Translations under genes and position numbers: made by a program
In this document: positions 42,681-50,003 of the stretch, one piece after another
Layout of the letters: the number at the start of each line of letters is the position of its first letter
Position numbering within the stretch: position 1 is the first letter of the stretch
The notes under the pieces: model-generated
Database searches by the model: none
The model's input: only the letters and a program-made list of their open reading frames with translations
What the model was told of the DNA's origin: nothing
Assembly (NCBI GenBank): GCA_001650955.1
Contig: LXYP01000028.1
Location: 82,162 to 146,161, forward strand
Direction: 5' to 3'
Source of the DNA: Sphingomonadales bacterium EhC05
Lineage (GTDB): Bacteria; Pseudomonadota; Alphaproteobacteria; Sphingomonadales; Sphingomonadaceae
Length of the DNA stretch: 64,000 nt

Positions 42681-42968
42681 CTACCCCGCCATGAGTCTGA
42701 GAAAAGAAGGTGGCGTTGCGCGCAGGCCAACAAAACCTCCCGGCAAGTACCAATAGGCCAAATGGAGCAGCCATGACGCCGCGCGGCCTGCTTTTGCTTT
42801 GCGTAGGCTCCACCAACATCCGAAGCCGAGAATGATCCCGATAAGAATGTGCTGCGTCAGGACGCCCCATATGAACGGCAAGACCATCGCGATGAATTCA
42901 TCGAGCGTCCAAAACCCGATCAGTTCCGGATCGTCGAGCCGTGCTGGAATAGCGTATTTATCAGCCAT
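42681..42968 (-). CDS. traL: TraL: F-type pilus assembly protein (VirB3-like)
   Basis: A 95-residue protein with IPARLDDPELIGFWTLDEF near the start, two hydrophobic segments (about 25-52) and a C-terminal WYLPGGFVGLRATPPSFLR, all typical of TraL. It sits between the pilin gene and traE with five bases to traE. Confidence 0.92.
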   Translation of the reverse strand: MADKYAIPARLDDPELIGFWTLDEFIAMVLPFIWGVLTQHILIGIILGFGCWWSLRKAKAGRAASWLLHLAYWYLPGGFVGLRATPPSFLRLMAG

Positions 42969-43024
42969 ATCGCCCCGCCACCTTCGAGGAAGCGAACACC
43001 CGAAAGCGAGCGTCCGCAGATCGG

Positions 43025-43354
43025 TCAGATGGTCGCTGTGACCGCTGCCGTAACGATGGGAACGCCGGTTCCTGCGCCAACCCCGACACCGACCGGAATG
43101 GCGACCTGCCCAAGGCTGAAGCGCCCCGAAGCCAAGCCCACAATACCGCCTGCAAGGCTGAGCACCGTGATGATTTTACCGCCGGACCCTTCAAGGAAAC
43201 CAGTAAACGAGGTCAAAGCAGTGTTGAAAGTCGCATCAGCCCCTGCAATAGCCACTCCTGATCCGGCGACTGCAACCACCGTTGCCACTGCTGCTGCCTT
43301 GACAATAGAGGCCAAGGGAATTGGTCCATTCTGGAAAGCTATATTCATTTTCAT
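43025..43354 (-). CDS. traA: TraA-like pilin precursor
   Basis: A 109-residue protein with a long N-terminal leader and a hydrophobic stretch ending GVAIAGADA near residue 40, a probable cleavage site. Two hydrophobic helices separated by a short polar loop follow (about 58-76 and 82-108), as in F pilin. The ATG at 43354 has AAGGAT eight bases ahead. It is the first gene of the tra operon; in F, TraA is also at the head of the pilus genes. The processing protease may be the S26 peptidase at 33772-34317. Confidence 0.8.
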   Translation of the reverse strand: MKMNIAFQNGPIPLASIVKAAAVATVVAVAGSGVAIAGADATFNTALTSFTGFLEGSGGKIITVLSLAGGIVGLASGRFSLGQVAIPVGVGVGAGTGVPIVTAAVTATI

Positions 43355-43434
43355 AGGATCATCCTTCTTAACGACGTCGTGATTAACGCCTATCAAGGGA
43401 TGACGATTGATCGATTGGTTCACCATACCATTTA

Positions 43435-43452
43435 AGTAAACCGACCAGATTA
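43435..43452. repeat. 18-base motif shared with 20166-20183 (copy 2)
   Basis: AGTAAACCGACCAGATTA, about 80 bases upstream of the pilin start. On the minus strand a possible -10 (TATGGT) follows its end by about eight bases, so it would sit in the -35 zone of a tra promoter. Confidence 0.65.
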
Positions 43453-43795
43453 AGGGCCCAAAAATTCATTTTTCAAGGTGCGAATCAATAATCGTTGTCA
43501 AATTGGCAACTATATTCCCCACTTTGACATCAGGTTTTGCCACCGCAGCAACTATGATCGCCATTTTGGGAACAAAAGTTGGCATAGAGGGAATGTTTTT
43601 TGTCAGAAAGGCAACTTATGGCTGCGAATCAGTCCAAGGTTTTGACAAATTGACCCAATCGAATATGGAAAAACTTCGGGCAAATCATCCCGTATGACGC
43701 ACATCACGATCAGATTTGCAGAAGCTGAGCGTCTGGCGCTGAGGTGCTGGATCGATCCGATCCTAATAATTCCCAATTAGATAAAGCTTGATCAT

Positions 43796-43824
43796 TTGAG
43801 TACAGTAAATTTACCTTGTAATAA
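43796..43824 (+). promoter_or_regulatory. Promoter with internal palindrome for the XRE regulator
   Basis: TTGAGT (43796-43801), a 17-bp spacer and TAATAA (43819-43824). The spacer contains the perfect palindrome GTAAATTTAC (43805-43814), with TACA and TGTA flanking it, a natural repressor site. The gene starts 22 bases downstream of the -10 box. Confidence 0.6.
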
Positions 43825-43845
43825 ATCTGTAAGGGGGTCGCATAG

Positions 43846-44340
43846 ATGGACTACCGTGAAGACCAGCAAGATCACGAAGAACTGTTACGCGCACAGTCCA
43901 AAGCCCGTATTACACCACAAAAATTTCTCCCGCTGATTATTGAGGTCATGGCTCGCGGCAACATAAAGAGCGCCGATCTCGTTAAACGAACAGGTATCAG
44001 TAAATCAAAAATCAGCAGGTTGCTCAGTGAACAGAGACAGATCGACAACGCAGCACTTTACCTGATTTTTGACGCGCTTGGCATTGACCCGATGCGGGCA
44101 CTGCTTGCCGTGGGCCGTTTCGGCCAATGGGAGCAATACTTTGATCTTGATGTGGAAATTATCGCTGACCTTATTGATGTTCTACCGGATTTTTTGAGCA
44201 AAGCACGTTCGGAAAGCATCCGTACGAGCATCAGCCGACCAGGAGCGATCGTTCTGGCCGAGCGACTTAGCGAGATGATAGCCAAAAACGACCGTGAAAC
44301 AGAAAGACGCCAGCTTGAACGGCCCATTGCTGGGATGTGA
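43846..44340 (+). CDS. XRE-type helix-turn-helix regulator
   Basis: A 164-residue protein with an HTH at about 42-72 (SADLVKRTGISKSKISRLLSE, then NAALYLIFDALGID) and a helical C-terminal part. It is divergent from the tra operon, so it may repress or activate transfer genes and its own promoter, which carries a palindrome. A GGGGG stretch lies nine bases before the ATG. An alternative role is copy or partition control, given that parA follows. Confidence 0.75.
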   Translation: MDYREDQQDHEELLRAQSKARITPQKFLPLIIEVMARGNIKSADLVKRTGISKSKISRLLSEQRQIDNAALYLIFDALGIDPMRALLAVGRFGQWEQYFDLDVEIIADLIDVLPDFLSKARSESIRTSISRPGAIVLAERLSEMIAKNDRETERRQLERPIAGM

Positions 44341-44572
44341 TCCTTTTTTGCTCAATGAAGGTTTTGCAATCGCAAAGGAGAAAGGACTTCGCCCCAAACA
44401 TCAAATCACTATCATCATTCCCCGGAATATTGGTCGAGACGCGATTTCTGGCCAATATCTTCGATTTATTCTGGCCGAATTTTTGTTTGACACTCACCGA
44501 GAAACCACTCGACTGAAGCTTAAATCTATATTATGCGCACAAAGTCATTCAATTGAACAGGCGTCACACCAA

Positions 44573-45769
44573 ATGAATTCAGAAGTGAACCGAATTGCAG
44601 AAATGGCTGAAGCGGGCGAAAGAATGATCGAACGCCTGCGCAAGAAAGCATTTCTGCCTGAAGCGCGCAAGGGTTTGGCAGTTCGCTACGGCATCGCAGA
44701 AGCCGCCCAACTGCTCGGCTGTTCAACAAACCGTATCCGCATGGCGGAGAATGACGGGCGTCTGCCCCCTCCCCCGGCCACCAAAAACGGGCGCAGGCCC
44801 GGATATAGTATCGAAGATCTTCTCAATATGCGGCAAGTGTTGGATGCCTCGCCCGCCCGCGCACCACTCGATCAACCGGCGATTATCGCGGTTCAAAATT
44901 TCAAAGGCGGCGTTGGCAAATCGACAGTTACAACTCATCTGGCGCATTATTTCGGCGTTTTGGGTTACCGCGTATTGGTGGTGGATTGCGATAGTCAGGC
45001 AACCACCACGACTTTATTCGGCTTCAATCCTCATTTTAATATCACCCGCGAACAAACGCTTTATCCATATCTCTCAATAGAGCCTACACAAACCGACTTG
45101 CTCTATGCTGTCCAGCGCACGCCCTGGCCAAATGTCGACCTCATCCCTTCCAATCTGGAACTTTTTGACGTGGAATACGAGCTAGCTGCATCGGGCGCAG
45201 ATGGCGGATCAGTGTTGGCAGCGCGTTTCCGCAAACTGAAGAGCGGTTTGCTCGACCTAGCCCAGCAATATGACATTGTATTACTTGATCCCCCCCCTGC
45301 CCTTGGTACGATTAGTCTCGCGGTCATGCAGGCTGCCAATGCGTTATTGATTCCCCTAGCCGCAACCACACCCGATTTTTGTTCAACCGTACAGTTTCTC
45401 TCGATGATGGAACAGGTCACCGAGCAGATACGGCAAGCAGGAATTGATGTTTCTTATGATTTCGTGCGCCTGATCTGCTCAAAATTTGATTCCAATGATC
45501 CAAGTCACGCAATGGTGCAGCAGATTATGGAGCAGAGCTTCGGCCCTGCTCTGTTACCCGTACCGATACTGGAAAGCGCAGAAATAAGCCATGCGGCGCT
45601 CAGAATGATGACCGTGTACGAACTGGAGCGCCCTATCGGGACGCCGCGCACACACAAACGCTGCCGCGCCAATCTTGACCAGGCTCTGGGGCAAGTGGAA
45701 CAACTTGTCCGGCGCAATTGGGGTGTAACAAGTCCCGCGAGTGCGGCGGAGGTGGTAAATGCAACCTAA
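44573..45769 (+). CDS. parA: ParA/RepA-type partition ATPase
   Basis: A 398-residue ParA. The N-terminal part has a MerR-like DNA-binding helix (YGIAEAAQLLGCSTNRIRMAEN, about 40-62). The ATPase has the deviant Walker A FKGGVGKSTVTTHLA near 112 and DCDSQATTT near 143. C-terminal motifs VLLDPPPALGTISLAVMQAANA follow. It drives plasmid segregation with ParB. I chose the ATG at 44573 because the longer frame from 44294 overlaps the XRE gene; the intervening 232 bases are then the promoter region. Confidence 0.9.
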   Translation: MNSEVNRIAEMAEAGERMIERLRKKAFLPEARKGLAVRYGIAEAAQLLGCSTNRIRMAENDGRLPPPPATKNGRRPGYSIEDLLNMRQVLDASPARAPLDQPAIIAVQNFKGGVGKSTVTTHLAHYFGVLGYRVLVVDCDSQATTTTLFGFNPHFNITREQTLYPYLSIEPTQTDLLYAVQRTPWPNVDLIPSNLELFDVEYELAASGADGGSVLAARFRKLKSGLLDLAQQYDIVLLDPPPALGTISLAVMQAANALLIPLAATTPDFCSTVQFLSMMEQVTEQIRQAGIDVSYDFVRLICSKFDSNDPSHAMVQQIMEQSFGPALLPVPILESAEISHAALRMMTVYELERPIGTPRTHKRCRANLDQALGQVEQLVRRNWGVTSPASAAEVVNAT

Positions 45770-45826
45770 AACAGGTCATTCAAGTATTTATGTTCGCTTT
45801 ATGTTCTCGTTTTCCTTGGGAGAGAT

Positions 45827-46894
45827 ATGATGGCGGGAGGTAAACAAAAAGACTATCTAGCCGATTTGCTCGCCGACGACCAACCGGTAAGCACGGATGA
45901 AGCGGCCAGCACAGAGCCTTCTCCGGCCCCTACAGAAACCAGCGGACGGCCAGCGAGAGGCGGCGGTATGGCGCTTTTGGGCCGCGAGTCTGCTTTGGCC
46001 CGTGTTGCCTCCGGCGATGTCCGTCAGGTTACGCAGCTCCGTCTTGATCCCGCCCGCGTGCGCATCTGGAAGGGCAATGCCAGAATACAGGCGCGCCTGA
46101 ATGAAGAGAATGTGCGCGACCTGATTGATACGATCATCGCAGAGGGCGGACAAAAAGTTCCGGCCATTGTCCGGCGCGTAAACGATGATGCGGCCTATGA
46201 CTATGAAGTGATTGCCGGAACCAGACGCCATTTTGCGATCAGCTGGTTACGAACAAACAGCTATCCTGACATGACCTTTCTGGCGCAGGTGGCCGATCTT
46301 GATGACGAGGCCGCCTTTCGGCTTGCCGATATTGAGAACCGCGCCCGCAAGGATGTAAGCGAGATTGAGCGCGCACGGAATTATGCTTCTGCGCTCGAGC
46401 AGCATTATGGCGGTAAACAGCGGCGCATGGCCGAGCGGCTAAAACTATCCGAAGGCTGGCTGTCAAAGATGCTCAAAGTGGCAACATTACCTGATATAGT
46501 TCTTGCCGCTTTCGCTGACTTAGGCGAGCTAACACTTAATCCGGCCTATAAGCTGTCACAGGCACTAGCCGATGAAAGGCGTCATAAATCCATAGTTGGA
46601 GCCGCTGAACGTGTCACCGAGGAAAACGGTCAGCGCGCTCAGGACGGCCAGCCCCCACTTGGCGGAACGGTTGTTCTCGCACGGCTTATGGCTGCGGGTG
46701 AAGCTGACAAGCAACGCCCGAAGCTTTATGAGGGCGTTTCACGGCATAATCGCCCTGCCCTCTCCGTCACCACAGCAAGCCGCCAAGGACTGACCATCAA
46801 GGTTCATGCCGCATCGGGCGCAGACGAAGACGAGATGGTCGCGCTTTTTCGCGAAGCGCTCGCAAGCCATGAGTATAAGACAGAGGTAGAATGA
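45827..46894 (+). CDS. parB: ParB-family partition protein
   Basis: A 355-residue protein with the ParB N-domain: DPARVRIWKGNARIQARLNEENVRDLIDTIIAEGGQ, the arginine patch IAGTRRHFAISWLR near 126-139, and the HTH GGKQRRMAERLKLSEGWLSKML near 196-217. It binds parS and works with the ParA gene 57 bases upstream. The candidate centromere is the nested repeat at 46932-47003. Long-form RepB proteins of repABC plasmids have a similar layout. Confidence 0.9.
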   Translation: MMAGGKQKDYLADLLADDQPVSTDEAASTEPSPAPTETSGRPARGGGMALLGRESALARVASGDVRQVTQLRLDPARVRIWKGNARIQARLNEENVRDLIDTIIAEGGQKVPAIVRRVNDDAAYDYEVIAGTRRHFAISWLRTNSYPDMTFLAQVADLDDEAAFRLADIENRARKDVSEIERARNYASALEQHYGGKQRRMAERLKLSEGWLSKMLKVATLPDIVLAAFADLGELTLNPAYKLSQALADERRHKSIVGAAERVTEENGQRAQDGQPPLGGTVVLARLMAAGEADKQRPKLYEGVSRHNRPALSVTTASRQGLTIKVHAASGADEDEMVALFREALASHEYKTEVE

Positions 46895-46931
46895 AACTCG
46901 CCCTACCCTTCCCTTTTCTGGCAGACGGTGA

Positions 46932-47003
46932 AAACTTTCTTCGAGGAAAGTTTTTTTCGCCACTGGATTCGCGGTCCAGAAAAACTTTCCTCGAAGAAAG
47001 TTT
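46932..47003. repeat. Nested palindrome pair between parB and rep (candidate parS or rep operator)
   Basis: Two 24-base arms (46932-46955 and 46980-47003) are exact inverted copies separated by 24 bases. Each arm is itself an almost perfect palindrome: AAACTTTC and GAAAGTTT around T-TCGA-G. The second arm ends three bases before the rep ATG and covers its ribosome-binding region (GAAGAAAG). It could be a ParB site, a rep autoregulation site, or a translation-blocking RNA hairpin. Confidence 0.85.
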
Positions 47004-47006
47004 CTG

Positions 47007-48254
47007 ATGGCTCGCTCGAAAGGCGTCAGAGCCCGGAGAGCGGTGGGAGAACAGTTCGACCTGTTTCTCCCTTATATCGCCGATCTCAATTTTCGCGATC
47101 AGCGCGAGATGATGGAGCGGCCATTTTTCTCGCTTGCCAAAACCAGACGCATAAAGCCGATCGACTATAAATCGCCCGATGGGAAACTATGGGTCCATGT
47201 ATCTGCCAATCCAGATTACGGCATGGCCACGATCTGGGATGCCGATATCCTCATCTATTGCGCGAGCGTTCTTGCCGATATGGCGCGGCGCGGACAAAAT
47301 GATATTCCTCGGACCTTGCATATCATGCCATATGATCTGCTGCGTGCGATTGGCAGGCCAACCACGGGCAGAGCTTATGAATTACTGGGGCAGGGGCTGG
47401 ACCGCCTCGTCTCCACAACAGTTAAGACAAATATCCGCGCGGAGAACCGCCGTGAGGCGACATTCAGCTGGCTGGATGGCTGGACACAGCTCGTCGATGA
47501 AAAAACCGAACGCTCGCGCGGTATGACCTTGGAGCTCTCAAACTGGTTCTGGGAAGGCGTTTTGATGAAGGGCGGCGTATTATCGATCGACCGGGCCTAT
47601 TTCGATATATCCGGCGGGCGCGAGCGCTGGCTTTACAAAGTTGCACGCAAACATGCGGGCGGGGCGGGGGATGTTGGATTTGCAATATCGATGCCCACGC
47701 TGTTCGAAAAATCCGGTGCCGAAGGCCAGTATCGCCGGTTCAAATTTGAAATATTGAAACTTGCCGAGAAAAATGGCTTGCCCGGATATGATCTCATAAT
47801 CGAGGATCTCGATCACGGCGAACCAAAACTGCGGATGCGCAAACAAGGTGACCACGAACCGGTCAAACTGGCGTCAGCAGGGCAGGGGAGCGAAACACCC
47901 AAAGCCGCTTCTCCAGAAAGCCCAGTTCGCACCAAGCCAGCGGCTCCTGCTCCAAAATCAAGCAATCATGTGACGAAAACGGGCGCTACGGACGAACCAG
48001 TTATTGACGCGCGCAAAATGATCAAACGGACTTTGACCGGACTGAGTACAGCTGCAACACGCGGCTATATGACCGATGAAACCATCGAACTTCTACGCAG
48101 TGAATGTCCTGGCTGGGATCTTTATCGGCTACATGCAGATTTCGAAACCTGGGTCAATGGCAGCGAAGATCGGACGCCTGTAGACTGGCAAAGGGCTTTT
48201 ATCGGCTTTGTCCGCCGATACAACAAGAAGCATGGTCACGAAATCAGGCGCTAA
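47007..48254 (+). CDS. repA: RPA-type plasmid replication initiator
   Basis: A 415-residue protein of the replication initiator A family. Typical segments are FDLFLPYIADLNFRDQREMM near 19-38, the winged-helix region TLHIMPYDLLRAIGRPTTG, and GVLSIDRAYFDISGGRERWLYKVARKH near 190. A linker rich in Lys/Pro/Ala (about 275-330) joins a C-terminal helical part. It should bind the iterons at 48434-48539 and open the origin. The start is just after the nested palindrome. Confidence 0.92.
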   Translation: MARSKGVRARRAVGEQFDLFLPYIADLNFRDQREMMERPFFSLAKTRRIKPIDYKSPDGKLWVHVSANPDYGMATIWDADILIYCASVLADMARRGQNDIPRTLHIMPYDLLRAIGRPTTGRAYELLGQGLDRLVSTTVKTNIRAENRREATFSWLDGWTQLVDEKTERSRGMTLELSNWFWEGVLMKGGVLSIDRAYFDISGGRERWLYKVARKHAGGAGDVGFAISMPTLFEKSGAEGQYRRFKFEILKLAEKNGLPGYDLIIEDLDHGEPKLRMRKQGDHEPVKLASAGQGSETPKAASPESPVRTKPAAPAPKSSNHVTKTGATDEPVIDARKMIKRTLTGLSTAATRGYMTDETIELLRSECPGWDLYRLHADFETWVNGSEDRTPVDWQRAFIGFVRRYNKKHGHEIRR

Positions 48255-48298
48255 AATAGCAGTCAAAACTAGCCAAATTCCAGACCAATATCGGGTTC

Positions 48299-48316
48299 CG
48301 TTCCCGTTGTGTCGAG
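48299..48316 (-). repeat. Inverted iteron upstream of the origin array
   Basis: Read on the minus strand, CTCGACACAACGGGAACG matches the consensus of the five direct iterons at 48434-48539. Inverted half-copies near an initiator gene commonly serve autoregulation. It lies 45 bases after the rep stop. Confidence 0.6.
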
Positions 48317-48433
48317 TTCAGCTTACTCAGATTTTTCATAGCAAACGATAGAAGTCCGATTTGAAGCACTTTCCTGTATGCAAGCCTCAAAGTGATTCAA
48401 TGCGGTCGATTAATTTCAGCTTCCAGTCAATGT

Positions 48434-48539
48434 TTCGACACAATAGGAACGACATTCGATCTTTCAGGAACGATTCATCGACCTTCCGGGAACAACCCTT
48501 CGACACAACGAGAACGAATAGCCGACACTCTGGGAACGG
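48434..48539 (+). repeat. Origin of replication: five direct iterons
   Basis: Five 19-base units with consensus TTCGACAC-N5-GGAACGA start at 48434, 48455, 48477, 48499 and 48521, a 21-22 base period of two helical turns. Units 1 and 4 share TTCGACACAA; units 2, 3 and 5 diverge in the middle. An A+T-rich stretch (about 48592-48655) follows and would be the melting region. The rep gene ends 180 bases upstream. Confidence 0.78.
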
Positions 48540-48800
48540 CAAAATTCTGCGACTCGCCCGTTTCCGCACAAGACAGCGGTTGAATCTGCCTTTAACCTCA
48601 TAACCTTATTATAACCCTCTAACATACAATGATATTTATATAGGTTTATGATTCACAGGAGAAGGCCATAAACGCACCTTTGCGAACTTTGGCAAGGGTT
48701 TGTGCCAGCCTTTATATTGAGACCATTCGGGTGGTCAGGAAATTTCGCTTGCAAACCAACTGATATCTACTTTAGTCTCAATTGAGACAAAGGCGCTTTC

Positions 48801-49232
48801 ATGGATCCACAAAATTATAGCATTGAACAACTTCTAGGTATGTCATCCGATGGAGAAGACCTGCTCGGCCTCGCTCTGTGCATAGAGGAAGGGCTGCCAG
48901 TGGAGGCTATCGATCATCTTGTAGCCATAGTAGCACCCGGAGATATCAATCTCAAATACCGCTTCCTGCCCAAACCGACGCTGGCACGGCGGAAAAACTC
49001 GGCCAAGAAGATATTGACGAGCGACGAGGGCAACAAGCTCGCCAGAGTTGCCAAGGTGATGAGCTTTGCTTTGGAGACATACGGTGACATCGAAAAGGCG
49101 CGAACATTTATATCGAAGCCGCATATCATGCTCGGCAACAGGATACCCTTGGAGATAGCTCTCGCAACCGGACCGGGAGCGGACTCAGTGATTAACATAT
49201 TGGGCCGGACCGCTTATGGCGGCGGCGTGTGA
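48801..49232 (+). CDS. Antitoxin of a Xre/MbcA/ParS-RES pair
   Basis: A 143-residue protein with the DUF2384 toxin-binding C-terminus: ALETYGDIEKARTFISKPHIMLGNRIPLEIALATGPGADSVINILGRTAYG, ending in Gly-Gly-Val. The N-terminal half carries an Xre-like helical region (HLVAIVAPGDINLKYRFLPKPTLARRK). It overlaps the RES toxin gene by four bases (GTGA). Confidence 0.88.
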   Translation: MDPQNYSIEQLLGMSSDGEDLLGLALCIEEGLPVEAIDHLVAIVAPGDINLKYRFLPKPTLARRKNSAKKILTSDEGNKLARVAKVMSFALETYGDIEKARTFISKPHIMLGNRIPLEIALATGPGADSVINILGRTAYGGGV

Positions 49233-49711
49233 GCGCGCAGCATACTGACCAAATTCTCACCGCCTACAGGATTGGTGCTCTAAACGGCAAACATCCGCTC
49301 TACGGTGATGAAGGATCGCGGTTTTATCCAGGCAGATGGAACAAGCGGAGCAGCCCCATCGTCTATTGCTCGCAGCATTATTCAACACAGATTTTGGAAA
49401 AACTTGTTCATGCCAACGGAGTGATGCCGCCAGACCTTTATTTTATAACGATCTCTATTCCCAAGGGCATTTGCTATGAAAAATTCCAGACGGCTGCCCA
49501 CTCTGGGTGGGACGGTAAATCGCAACGCATCTGTAAGGAATTTGGGGACAGGTGGGTCCGTGAAAAGCGCTCGGCAATTCTGCTGGTACCCTCGATACCC
49601 GCGCGATTTGAAACCAACATACTGGTAAATCTTGCTCATGATGCCAGCAAAGCAATCACTTATGAGCGCGCAAAACGAATATCTTGGGATGATCAGCTTT
49701 ACCGAAGCTAG
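49229..49711 (+). CDS. RES-domain toxin
   Basis: A 160-residue protein starting at a GTG at 49229. It has the RES layout: YRIGALNGKHPLYGDEGSRFYPGRWN near 13-38, the catalytic Arg (GGR/PGRWN), IVYCSQHYSTQILEKLVH and the closing ILVNLAHDASKAI. RES toxins consume NAD+; the partner antitoxin inhibits them. The pair lies beside the origin and would support plasmid maintenance. Confidence 0.88.
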   Translation: MSAQHTDQILTAYRIGALNGKHPLYGDEGSRFYPGRWNKRSSPIVYCSQHYSTQILEKLVHANGVMPPDLYFITISIPKGICYEKFQTAAHSGWDGKSQRICKEFGDRWVREKRSAILLVPSIPARFETNILVNLAHDASKAITYERAKRISWDDQLYRS

Positions 49712-50003
49712 CAGCGGGCGGTACCTTATGGGATACAAGCTGGTAGGATAACGATGCGACGCGCGAAAGCTTGCCTCTCGACCATAGCATAAACCGATCT
49801 CCACCGCCCTCTGCCGGCGCATACGCTATGATTTGAGTACGGCACGAGCAATTTATTGCACCGATATTCAGTCCATCTTCTATTTTTCTCTTCATTTGAA
49901 CCATTTTGCTGCTCGAAGGCAGCGCGCCCGCTGGTTGCGCACGGGCCGGAGGGGAGGGGGAAGGGGAGGGTGATCAATTTTGGTCGATATACCGGAGGTT
50001 TCC
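49712..50003. other. Leader of the methylase-helicase gene with G-rich tract
   Basis: About 290 bases without a gene. Near the end lie a GC-rich stretch (49922-49947) and the purine tract 49948-49970. The last holds four G-runs (GGGG, GGGGG, GGGG, GGG) with one- or two-base loops, a canonical G-quadruplex pattern. The related tract at 54384-54400 precedes the next gene. Confidence 0.6.

Larger units (their letters stand above)
43355..43845. other. Divergent control region between the tra operon and its putative regulator
   Basis: About 490 bases without a credible gene; a TTG-started frame at 43503-43697 is unlikely. It holds the upstream region of the tra operon (43355-43500), with the 18-base motif and a 17-bp imperfect palindrome GTTGTCAAATTGGCAAC (43494-43510), a probable regulator site. 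The XRE gene promoter is at 43796-43824. Confidence 0.55.

Noticed and set aside
43503..43697. 64-residue plus-strand frame upstream of the XRE gene
   Set aside because: Only a TTG start, no ribosome-binding site, and it occupies a likely control region.
48434..48539. Possible CRISPR array
   Set aside because: Units are 19 bases at 21-22 base period with almost no spacer, next to rep; this is an iteron array. No cas genes are present.
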